Shown here piece after piece: positions 52,761 to 64,000 of a DNA stretch of 64,000 nt. This DNA comes from Cycas panzhihuaensis (lineage: Eukaryota > Cycadophyta). Numbering within the stretch: the stretch's first letter is position 1; each line of letters opens with the position of its first letter. A program made the translations under genes and the position numbers. The stretch spans positions 100,571,741 through 100,635,740 of the forward strand of contig CM041465.1 in the NCBI GenBank assembly GCA_023213395.1, read 5' to 3'. Below the pieces are notes generated by a model that was given only the letters and a program-made list of their open reading frames with translations, ran no database searches and was not told the DNA's origin.

Positions 52761-55200
52761 TAAAATGAGCCTAAACTATCCTTCATTTATGATGTCGGTT
52801 ACTCTCATAGGAGGCATGGCATATATTCAACCTTTATGATATCTATACTTATTATGAGTTGTAATTTTATCTCCCTATGAGGGTGTCATATCCCCCCTTC
52901 CAACAAGTTGAGCCTTCTCATAGTCTGTGAGTGGTGGATGTCCTCTCATGAGGGAGATATCTCCACACCCACATTTGATCTTTTAGCTAATCCCTAGCCA
53001 GATCAAGCCCTGTGGAGGGTAGGTTTATCCAGTTACAAATATTAGTTATCACCCTAAAAGAGTGAGTAGTAATAAAACCTATTACTCCTTAAGGACCTTT
53101 GGGTATTTATACCCATTGGGTCCTATCCCTTCTAGCACCCTTGATGGCACTCTAAGCTCTAAGAGAGCCAAGTCTTCTTCTATCTTGGGTGTGAGCACCT
53201 CAATCTGATGCCTTCCATTCATGCTGAAGCTCTTTTCTTTATGTAGAGATGGTAGCCAAGAGTGCTTCCCTTACTTTTGAGGGACATATGATCCTTGTGC
53301 CTAAGTTTCATGTGAGATACCTAATCAAACCAAGGTAATCATATGTGCTTAGTATATGAGCTCTAATCTATGGATAAAGTAAAATAATAACACTAAATAT
53401 AAACCAAAGAGCCTACACACATCTATATCCATCAATCAAAAGTATAATTTATAACACAAGGGGTACTAATTCGGTTCCTATATATATAATCAGGAAATAA
53501 TAGTACATTAGTGCAAAGCATTATAGGAAGCCAGAATCCTTGTAGGGGATGTATAGTCATCCTCATACATGGTATGGATACCCCCTAAAGGTCTGAGCTT
53601 TTATATAATCAAAATAAACCATTATACATAAGTTCCTCAAGCTTCTTAGAGATTCTCATTAGGTATCACCCTTAGGGTGTCCCGTCCTCCAGTCTAGGTC
53701 CTCCCCAAGACTCTTCTTAGGTCATCGCAAGGTCCCAACCCCACTCTCCTCATCTTGTGCCTAGCCCTTGTCTCTCAATCACCTATGGGAAGGGGTTATT
53801 ATGTGTTTTCATAATGAATTGACTGCTATTTAGTCTACCAGTTTATCATAGTGTAGTTGGAGTCAGTCTCACTCTTCCTGGGCATCCTAGAGTTGTGCCT
53901 CTAGGACTGCGATCCTTACCTTGACCCCTGGAACTACCTGTAGAGGTGTCATTTCCACCAGAGGTGCTCCCTCTCCTCTTTAGGCCTTTAGCTCCCTCAC
54001 CCAAGCCTACAACTATCCCTGCTCTATCTACCCCTCCTAATCCTTAACAACCCATATATCCCAGACTCTAAGAAGGGGGGCGAATACAGTGGTATATGGA
54101 TGTGTTGATTCTAGCTCTCTATTATCCACTACTAGGGGTTATCCCTCTACATATGCTTGAGGGAATAGACTAGCCACTACCCTAGTGAACAACTCTATCG
54201 TAGTGCCCTCTCTTGGTAGACAAGTAAATCCATGTGTTAGTAAGGGTGCTAGTATAAAAGTAATACTAAAGATCACTAAATAAATAAATATAAATAAAGA
54301 CCATAGCTAAAAGGGAAAGGGGATTATCTCTTAGAGAAACCAATACCCCTTGTGCCACCTCCTCATCAACTCCAAGGACCTCCTCTTCCTTGGTAGCCAT
54401 GCCCCCATCACCAAAAATAGCCATAGCCTCATCTATCTCTAGTCTAATAGATGCACCCCCCTCACTAGCCTCATCTCCTAGCTCTGCTACAACTCCCTCT
54501 CCCTCCTCATCACTATCCCAATGGATAGTGTGATATGGATGACATGCATAATCATCTAGTGCCAACAAATCTAGAGATATAACAACAAATGACCTCTTAA
54601 CTTGCTCTAACTCTCTAATGCTCCTGAAATAAGAAGGCTATCGATGGATAAGAGGCCCATTAATTGACACTGGTTAGGGCTTACCACTAGTTATACTCCC
54701 CTAAAATGGTCAAAGAACCAACACTAGAGTAGGGAATAATAGGAAAAGCTATTATATCCTACCACTCATATCTGGTCTAGTTGTGCTGTGATGTTGCCCA
54801 CTATTAGAGTAACCTATTCAAACCTCTGCCCACCCTCGCAGTGGCAGATAGTCTCCATCCAACCTCCTGGGACATCCTTGTAATTTTGTATATAGGAAAT
54901 TAGGAACAAAATGGAAAAAATAATTAGTTTCCTTGATTGAGAAATATGTGATGCCATAATGGTACAGATCAATGCCCCGCACCGATCCCAACAGTCCTGT
55001 CATAGAAAATTTGGGTCACCTCATGGTGTGTTACATTGATGTTGTGTAAAACCCCCAACATGGTTGGTGCTCCACTTGCTAAGACCCCTAAGATCCTTTT
55101 TACATCTAATAGGGTGACCGTTAGTTCCCCAAGTTGTGGCAAATAGAAAACATGTCATTTATAATCAGAATGTAATATGATATCTATCAAGAGCACCTAA
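52761..55200 (-). pseudogene. Antisense ORF remnant, plant mobile domain-like (element B)
   Basis: On the minus strand at about 55,195-55,020 a frame reads HVFYLPQLGELTVTLLDV followed by LGVLASGAPT. This resembles the plant mobile domain (PMD) pattern of a Phe-x-Leu-Pro-x-G-E-x-T-[IV]-T-L-x-D-V strand-turn. Further on, 54,568-54,266 gives an acidic segment (HWDSDEEGEGVVAELG), and 54,160-53,830 gives QAYVEG and TVFAPLLRVWDIW plus a coiled-coil-like tail shared with 13,860-13,500 in element A'. Stops and frameshifts interrupt it. The region down to 52,761 aligns in places with 12,500-13,500 and 62,811-63,240. The domain call is by eye. Confidence 0.45.
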
Positions 55201-56549
55201 TTGGAGGCATACTATCACAATGAAACAATCCTTAGCAAACCACAACACCTCAAAACATCTGAATCTAGGCCGATCATTATCTTTGCCAAGACTAACATCA
55301 ATGCCCTGATGTTTTTACAATTATCTACTACCATGACTACCTGTAACTCAACTAATAAACAACTAGTTAGTCATCTACTAGGTAATGAAAGAAATCTCTC
55401 TCAGATAGGTAAAAGTAAGCTAAACTCTGAGATTTTTTTTTTTTTAAGTTTTAATCCTATTTTGTATTATAGAGAAGTTTTTAGTACTGCATATTATTGA
55501 ATGGTATAGTGTATGCATCGTACATATCTTCCTATAGTACAACATCTATATATGTGGTACCATAGAAAACTCTATGGTACCTCTTGTACCAATCCTAAAA
55601 CTAAAAAAACTCTTTCTAAACTACCCTTCTTTGGACTGGATGCAAGTCCATAAGGACTAGGGTGCCCAAAAACCCTAGTCTAGCCTTTCACAAAACCTAA
55701 ACGTGTCTTGTTAGGCCCTAAAATCCCAAAATGGGCATTGCCTGACTAACAAAAAGTGTAAAGATAAAAACAAATAAAAAATCAATTCAAAGGTGTGACC
55801 CACTCACTAGATCCACTCTTGCTACAACCATAACATCCCTGAGATCCTAAATACTCTTCCCGTATGATGATCTAACAGTTGGATCTCCCTTAGTGAGCTT
55901 ACACAGGAAAAGGAAATCATAGGTGGAAAAGGGATTTTCTAAAGGAATCAAATGGGTAATGGTAAAAATGAATTCTGGGTTCTTAACCAACCTATTTTTA
56001 TTTACCCCCCCTTCGACAAGCTCCCCAAGCTCTTTGTTTGTTTTTCATTCTAATCAAGCCATCAAATTAACGTCCTTGGGTCTATTCTTACCTCCTTAAG
56101 GATCTAAGCCTTTCTCAACTCCTTGACCTTATTTTCTTACCTTTTGTGGGTAATAATGATGGCTCCTACCTTTCTATAATGGGGGCCCTTTTACCCCCAA
56201 ACTCACCTATTCAAAACCCTATCAGTGTTTATACTCCTTAAATTCATATTGATGCATTGATCTCTTATTTCATAACTATGTTAGCATTTTTTATTGCCCA
56301 AGGAAATTTTATTCCCTCATTTGAGTTTCCTATTAGGTTTTTAATAAACATTGGGCTTGATCAATGAGTTCTTTACATTGCTACTTCTCCTTTCTACAGG
56401 GCAAACCCTCCACAAACTTTATTTCCTTTGTGTTATCCTTACTTTTAGGACTTGTTGTCCTTCACCTAGATCTCTTCTTTCTTAGTGTTCTTTCCCCATG
56501 AAAGGGGGATATTTATCCATCTCCTTGGTTGTAGTCACTATCCTTCTTC
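55201..56549. other. Non-coding stretch between antisense ORF and second RNase H
   Basis: I see no gene. It contains a 26-bp inverted pair of GGTACCATAG/CTATGGTACC (55,556-55,581) like the GTACC repeats of the LTRs, and a T12-13 run at 55,433-55,445. It could include the promoter of the antisense ORF, but nothing shows that directly. Confidence 0.5.
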
Positions 56550-56993
56550 ATGGCCTTACTCATCTATACTGTTGGAAGTAGTCGTGGCAACCTAGGGTCC
56601 TCTGCTACAACTTGGATCATCCGTGATCCTTCTGGATACATATTCATGTGTTCTGGAATCTATTTACTTAAGACCATGAACAATGAAGTAAAGTATATGG
56701 TAGTTATCAAAGCTTTAACTAATGTGATTCATTTCCATAATGGCCCTATTATCTTGCATTGTGACTCCCAGATCGTAATATCTCAGTTGACCCAGCTCTA
56801 TCGAGTCCTTCTCCTCAGGTTGAGGTATCTAACTATGGAAATCGGGTCCTTGATAGCTCATTTCTCCTTAGTTAACATTAGGTATATCACTTGTGACCAA
56901 AATGATGAAGCTAATAACCTAGTTAACCTCATCCTTAAGCATCACTTGCAGCTTGCAGATGACTCCCTTTCAACCCAACAAGCTTCTTGTTAG
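56550..56993 (+). CDS. Second extra RNase H (RVT_3/archaeal-like), open frame
   Basis: 147 codons without a stop. GSSRGNLGSS (residues 9-18) is the first strand, but the catalytic Asp normally before Gly-Ser-Ser is Val. TTWIIRDPSGYIF, NNEVKYMVVIKAL (Glu of N-N-E-A-E-Y partly kept), ILHCDSQIVISQLTQLYRV (Asp-Ser kept) and DQNDEANNLVNLIL (final Asp replaced by Asn) follow. So two catalytic positions are altered and activity is doubtful. It lies between the antisense ORF region and the PPT, 470 bp before the 3' LTR, downstream of where integrase would be. Openness may be chance survival. Confidence 0.75.
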   Translation: MALLIYTVGSSRGNLGSSATTWIIRDPSGYIFMCSGIYLLKTMNNEVKYMVVIKALTNVIHFHNGPIILHCDSQIVISQLTQLYRVLLLRLRYLTMEIGSLIAHFSLVNIRYITCDQNDEANNLVNLILKHHLQLADDSLSTQQASC

Positions 56994-57464
56994 AAAGGGT
57001 CTTAGGGGAAGCCCCCTTTTCCTTTCTACCTCTAAAAGTTGTTGTTAATGAGGTAAAACTATGGCAACTAGAACCTCTATTCATTTAGCTATTATCTTTG
57101 GTTGGCATAATGAGGCATCCCCTCATCTCCCCAAAGGTTTCTTTAGGTTTTTGAACCCCATTTTAGGGTCATGCCACTTGTTTGGAGTGTTGCCAAGGGC
57201 ATCCCCCCTTGGTCATTGCCTTTCCCTTTTGCCTGCACATGGTTAGGATTTGTGACCACCTACCTTGGGATTGATTTAGTTACACACCCATCTCCCACCT
57301 CAGCTTGTGCCTCTTGACCATGCATCCATTATGACACTTATTACCCCTTTGGTTACACACACATTTGATTCATAGTTATTTTTTTATATTAATAGCATAT
57401 ATATTAGTAGTATTTACCATCATCTCAGCTTCTCAATGATGAGGTTTTGCTACCAAGGGGGCAA
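56994..57464 (+). other. 3' untranslated region and PPT of element B
   Basis: GAGGTAAAACTATGG at 57,050, AT-rich spacer, then CTACCAAGGGGGCAA (57,450-57,464), the polypurine tract directly before TGTTTCCTAG. Equivalent to 14,402-14,828. Confidence 0.8.
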
Positions 57465-60243
57465 TGTTTCCTAGATACTGGAAATAGATCAGGAGATGGC
57501 AACCCACAAGTAAGTGAAGGTACATGTCTCTGCCCCACTCACAACTTTACAATTACAATGTTGGATCTTGGGTACTGGTTGAATACATGCTTGATGTTTA
57601 CCTGGCTTATTTGTTTCTCTTTTTATGCTGATGATGACTATGACTCTAATCCAATGGCCTTAGAGCCCCCCCTATTATGGCCTAATGGTCGACAAGGTGG
57701 CACTTCCATAGTCCTTACAACTTCATCCCTATTAGATTTTGGCCCATTATTACTTGTTTCACTTCATTCTTCCATCCTAACTATATGCCATTTATCACTT
57801 ATAGACCTTATGATAAGTTTATAGGAGTTAAATGTGAAAGCATATGATTTTACGGGTAGATTTTAATGTGATGTTTTAATGACACTCTAATTTTTATTAG
57901 TAATAGTGGTACCATAGAGTATTTCATGGTACCATAAAGATATTCACAGTACTATAAAGAACTTCACAATGCAACTATTACAACAGTCACTCATGGCCAA
58001 CAACATTTAATTTCTATTATTAATAGTCCCCTATCAAACTTAGCAATCTATGGCAGTCCTAAGTGGGTATGCAATGACCCAGGGAAGCTTTCTAATTCAT
58101 CAAATTACTACTTTGTTTGAATTTAGAGCACAAATTTTCAAATAAAATCATGGTAATCTATGGTTTTTAGGGGGTGATGAAACCACCATCCCAAAACTTG
58201 AATTTTAGATATAAAACCTCTTAGTTTTAAGGTCTTCTCTTCTTTAGACACTTCTAGTTCTTTAAGAATTCCATGAGCCTTATACTATCAAGAGTTGGAT
58301 TGATTCCTCTACTCACTTCACTCAAATTCCAACCATTGTCATGCTTAGTTTAGCTAGCTCCCATGATTATTCTTGGTGAAACTCAGTGGAAATCCTCATG
58401 ATTGGCTATCATCCTTGCTAGTTTTGGCTCTATTGTCTTTCTCTTGAACCTCTAAACCTTGGCTTACTACCATTTTTGGGATTCATATCATCAAGAATTG
58501 TAGAGTTTCATCTAGTTGAGGTTAAAACACCAAACAACTATCATCATTCCATTGGAGAAGGATTTAGGAGGCTACACTAATAATCTTTGGAAGTTTTGAG
58601 GAGAATCTTTTGTGTGATAAATAACTCTTACACCCCTTACTCTTGGGTAATCCCCTTCTAGGTTGCCTAGTGCTAGATTTCCTTAGTGCATGCACCTCCT
58701 ACTTTAATTTGGGCCATGTTTCCATATGATACAAAGGTTTCATACTAATTTTTTTATTTTGGATATTCCTTGTAGCTACATTTCTATTTCTCTCTTATTG
58801 ATTTTATCAAAGTTGCTGGGATTGGAAGGGTTCCCCTTGGCCCAACAAAGGGTACCACCTATATAGGGGAAGCTAGTGCCATCTTAAGGCACCCCTCACC
58901 CCTGCTCTCTACCTATTATATTCTCTTTATATTTCACCTACTTAGAAAGAATGCTCATGCTTGCTTGTACTTGTATTCTTCTTGATTACGAGTAGAAGGT
59001 AGTTTGGTGGTATATATATATATATATATATATTGCAAGTATTACTTTTTTTTTTTAGGTAGTATCCTAACATGCATGCAAGGTAAAGAATAAGCCTCTC
59101 AAGGTTGCCCAAGTGATATGTAGTAGACTACACTTCCCAAGGTGAGTTCTACTTACATCTTGCATGTTTCTTAGTTTCTTTACCTTTCCTTTTTGTTTGT
59201 ATATTAATACTAATTCAATTTGGGGCAGGTAAGTGGAATCCCCCCCCATCCTACAACTCTTGTATAATAAAGGATCTTTTAACTAAGGTAAAGGAAGATC
59301 GAGTAGGATTAAGGGAAGAGTCGTCACCAACCATCACAACTAGGTGCATGTCTCAAAAACCTTATTCTCCTTGTAGTTATTTCACTCTCTATTAATACTC
59401 TTACCTTTAATTTCCTTATTGCAATAGACTTTTCCCCCTTTTTTAGGTTTGCTTCTATTGGTTGCATCTCAATCGAAATAAAAGGATAAAGATTTTTAGT
59501 GGACATCTCTCATTGCATGTGGAAAAATGGGATCCTTTTAAAGGAAAAAATATTTTTCTTTATTTATGCTTTCCATATAAAGTATATTGGGGAATATTTT
59601 GATTGCATGTAGGAAAAAAGGCACCTACCCTTCATCTCCTTTATTCTATTTCATATTTACATTAATGTCCATTCTTCTTAATTAGCATATGGTTCTTTTT
59701 CTCCTTTTGGATAAGAAGGAAAAGAAAGTGCAATGAGAGTGAGGTTTAATATATTTTATGTATTGTTTATTTATTGCATTCCTTAGTTGTTTCCTTTAAC
59801 ACACATATAAACAAACCTCATTGACAAGAAAACCCTAAGTAAATCACACCATCATATCATAACTTAAAGATCAAACAAGGAAACAAACTAATACCCCTTC
59901 CTCTTTGTTCATTAGCCTTTGCTACCATACTCTCACCCTAAAGGGAGACTTTTACCTCTTCTTCCAAAGAGGATAGAAGAAACCCTCACTTGGTCAACTT
60001 AGTAATCTGAGAGGGCCAAGCCAATCCACCTATAACCTGTAAATCTATGTACTAACTAAATCTAAAGACTTTATAGGCAAAGAAAAGAACACAATACGAG
60101 TCTTGGATCCATGCCCAAGTGGTGCACAGATACCCTTTGAGGGCAAACAAAAGCCACATCACATCTCTTTAGGTTTCTGCACCCTAAGTCTATCCCTTAT
60201 ATGTGTGTAGTTGTTTCTTGTTACCCCCATAGGCATGCTTCCA
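57465..60243 (+). repeat. 3' LTR of Tat element B
   Basis: 2,779 bp, TGTTTCCTAGATACTGG to CATGCTTCCA, followed by the CCAGT duplication. It is collinear with 18,560-22,621, including GTACC motifs (57,908-57,950), a TATA box and the microsatellite site, here only TA of about 23 bp at 59,011-59,033. No gene. Confidence 0.88.
58210..58216 (+). promoter_or_regulatory. TATA box of element B 3' LTR
   Basis: TATAAAA within TTAGATATAAAACCTC. Same context as 19,276. Confidence 0.55.
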
Positions 60244-60248
60244 CCAGT

Positions 60249-60960
60249 CCATTCCATTACTTTCTTTGACACTTATATTAACTATTTTGATATTGCTTAG
60301 CCATTCAAGAGTGGGGCCAAAGCCCTCCTCTCACTTAAACAAGGCCAAGATGAACTTAACTGAGACTTTGTCTACCAGTTCCATTATCTCCTTCACTCCA
60401 CAAAGTCCATGTTGTCAAAGGATCTGAAGAGGGATATATTCATAAAAGCATTATGCCTCAAACTCCATGTTGAGGCCCTTAAGATAGGAGCAACCATGTG
60501 CAATTTGGCTATAGCCAAGTGCTTACCCTTAGAATTTATTGAAATCCAAGCCATTCTAAAAAATATTAATAGAAATATGCAACATTGCAAGGTATCACCT
60601 CCTCCATATAACCAAAGGGGGCAACAACCTTTATCCAAGTACTCTTTTGGTACTACTGATATGACTTTGGATCCACTTACATCTGTCATTTGCTCTTTTA
60701 AGTGAATGATTAGGGACTTGAAGTTGCAACTAGTTTAGTGTGTTTTAGAGCCAAAAGGTTCCTCACAAGGTTATAGGTAGGTACACCAAACTACCTAGAC
60801 ACCTCCACTAATAAGTAAAACTACTTAACCTTCACAAGAGAAGAGTACAAGACCCCCCTCCCCTAAAAAGAGGTGGTGTGTTGTCCATAGTTAGTGCACT
60901 CATGATGCCTTTAGGTGTTGGAATCAATACCCAGAGCTGGCTCTACCATGGGACCCCTAA
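60249..60960 (+). pseudogene. Tat element D gag, right part
   Basis: Resumes the gag split at 18,559: HS-type sequence, then YFDIA, SGAKALLSLKQGQDELN, STKSMLSKDLKRDIFIKAL (open 60,409-60,705) and IGATMCNLAIAKCLPLEFIEIQ. The zinc knuckle CVVHS-stop-CTHDAFRC, a CX2HX4HX4C type, is at about 60,878-60,919. Stops and frameshifts. It is more diverged from copies A and B than they are from each other. Confidence 0.85.
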
Positions 60961-62250
60961 TCTCAAAATGCTTTTAAACCCAACTTGGAGTAACTTATCC
61001 ATCAAGACCCATTCCCAAATCATGAGAAGCAAGACTAGGATCCCCAATCACAAAATCGATGAGTTAAAGGATGCCCACCTCCTTAACACACGGGAACTCC
61101 TCCTCCTGCTCTATCAAATCAATCCAAAGGGAAGGCCCCAATGGATACCTGCACTCCTTTAAGTCCTATAAGTCAATCTTCATCCTCATGGCCTAATTCT
61201 AAGGGCAAGAGTGTTATTTAGCTACTTGAGACCACTCAAGTATACCCTATCACCCATTTACAAGGAATGAAGGAGGTCAGAGAGGTCTTTACCTTATAAT
61301 AACAATACTCTTTGGAAAATCCTCTAATGGAGGTCCTAATCATCTCTAAGACCATATCTATTTAATAAGGGAACTATAACCTTATAAGGGCCATCCCTCA
61401 ACCCACAGGTAAAGGGAAGCCCTTCTCAATTATATAAGAGCTTTACACCGTGTCTATAAGTATTCTCATGATGAATGTCTTACAAAGTTGCCATAAGCAT
61501 TGAGTTCTTCTCCTTAAGGCCCTTGTCCAAAAGGATGCCCTGATCTATTTCATGGCCACCACATCATGTGGGCTACCCACTATCTCCTTTAATCCATAAG
61601 ATCAACCACCTATTTGTGAGCGAGAGTGCTATTGGCATCATTCCTTTACTATTAACATTAACAAACTTAACTTTACACTAAGGAGGACTATTGTATATAA
61701 CAGCTCTTTAGTTAACACTATGTCCATTTGAATGCTTGAGAAATTGGGCATCGAGGCTCTTAAGACCATCCCTTGAAAATACTAAGGGTATAATAGGAGT
61801 GAGAAGTCACCTTTAGGGACAATGACCCTACCACTTACTCTTAAAGACAAGATTGTCCCTATCAACATTGTAGTCTTAGATATTAATATTGATTATAAGA
61901 TACTTCTTGGATGACCTTAGATTACATGGGGATAGTCTATTCTTTACTTTGGGGACAACTCAAATTTATCCATGAGAGATAAGTGTGAGTTGTGGCTCAC
62001 AAGTTTCCTCTCTCTCGAACATCTCCACCTACTTATCAATTTGTCTTCGATGCTAGAGATGATAATCCTAATGAGTCCCATCCCTCCCTTGCGGCTCTTT
62101 TCTAAGTCCTTAATTCCTATTATAATGAGGGTCCACCACCACTTAAACTAAATTTGGTCTATTTCAAACCTATTAGTGTAAGTATCTATGATTACTTAGC
62201 TGTCCTTAATGATCTTGAGTTAGAGACTAAGGGCTATAAGCCCCTTGCAT
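60961..62250 (+). pseudogene. Tat element D gag-pol linker and degenerate protease
   Basis: Linker GKGKPFSII-like at about 61,408-61,430. Protease region 61,680-61,990 reads RTIVYNSSLVNT, where the catalytic Asp is Tyr, as in A'. MLEKLGIEALKTIP and PLTLKDKIVPINIVVLDINIDYKILLG follow, with an acidic linker tail near 62,220. Inactive. Confidence 0.7.
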
Positions 62251-62810
62251 GACAAGTAGATCTTATTTTCTATATCCCTAGGGAACCATCCTATGAGATT
62301 GTTTCCCCTTATTTTGGTCCTCCATTAAGGAACTTTGATCATCTCCCTGAGTTACTAGACCTAAGCCAACCTACACCTTCACCTCTTATTTGAGCAACCA
62401 CTCGAGGGAATATCCCTTAATGTGTTGCTCATCTGGGCACTGCCTCATGACTTTCATGGTCTTGGACCTCATCGAATGCTAAGACCCATTTGAATCCCCT
62501 ACCATAAACTCTAATTAAGGTTTAATGTGTGTAGGATCCTCCACATCTTACCACCTTGTTACTTGGTTCTAATCAAGCCCCTTTTACCTGTAACTTAGAT
62601 CATGAGTCTGAGTCACCATTATCTCATGATGGACTTGCTACACATGATTTGTTTTTATTCATTCCTTCCCTAAAGTTAAAGTGTGATCCAAACTCTCTTA
62701 CCTTTTATCTTCATTTTAGATACACTCTAAGTGGGCCCATTAGGTAGCTTTTATAGCTTGCTTTTCTCTCATTGAGGGCACATTTGCTTTGGTACAAGCC
62801 TAACCTATCA
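62251..62810 (+). other. Post-protease spacer of element D
   Basis: No RT, RNase H or integrase motif is recognisable. The short open frame 62,556-62,747 has no family resemblance that I can see. At 62,811 the sequence joins the post-pol region (GCTCTGAAATGAGCCTAA, as at 12,504 and near 52,765). Confidence 0.5.

Positions 62811-64000
<1,190 letters not shown>

Noticed and set aside
57061-57824. ORFs of 61 and 125 codons around the 3' LTR start of element B
   Set aside because: One crosses non-coding 3' region and the other lies within the LTR; no conservation in the 5' LTR copy.

Overview
The window is plant nuclear DNA made almost entirely of nested LTR retrotransposons and (TA)n-rich microsatellites. 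I found no host gene, no tRNA or rRNA gene and no CRISPR array. The evidence for a plant is: Ty1/copia elements with a tRNA-iMet primer site (TGGTATCAGAGCC); Ty3/gypsy elements of Tat type with TGGCGAC-type primer sites, protease motif D-N-G-S-S, an extra RVT_3-like RNase H and an antisense ORF; and heavy decay of C to T in CG/CHG contexts, with many TGG-to-TAG and CAG-to-TAG stops. A large-genome seed plant is likely, but I cannot name the species.

Left part (1-18,559). A kilobase-scale TA array leads into the 3' part of a Tat LTR, then a gag remnant carrying a copia element. That copia is interrupted by an inverted copia LTR fragment ending at 8,394. The block 742-8,394 is a near-identical copy of 21,411-29,053. 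At 8,395 it switches abruptly to the pol of another Tat element: protease, RT, RNase H and integrase, all with stops. An antisense ORF remnant, a polypurine tract (PPT) and a 3.2 kb LTR (14,829-18,046) follow. That LTR is followed in turn by a primer-site-like sequence and the gag fragment of Tat element D.

Middle part (18,560-60,243). One old Tat element, B, spans 41.7 kb and sits in the gag of element D, with a 5-bp target duplication CCAGT. A plus-strand copia (24,827-45,083, TSD CACCT/CACAT) sits in B's gag. A minus-strand copia (28,716-43,652, TSD CCAGT) sits in that one. A 9.65 kb Tat-related element, E (33,776-43,426, TSD GTATC), sits in the LTR of the minus-strand copia. A third copia (47,247-52,559, TSD TATCC/TAACC) is inserted in B's first RNase H. 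E is the youngest and is still CpG-rich. It lacks RT, canonical RNase H and integrase, but keeps gag, protease and a remnant of the extra RNase H.

Right part (60,244-64,000). Element D resumes exactly where it was split: gag with a CX2HX4HX4C knuckle, a degenerate protease region, then a post-pol region with another TA array.

The most interesting signals are: the five-level nest with every target duplication readable; a microsatellite of 23 bp in one LTR and 1.3 kb in the partner LTR of the same element; the recurrent RT-less gag-protease-RNase H layout; and an antisense ORF remnant resembling a plant mobile domain protein.
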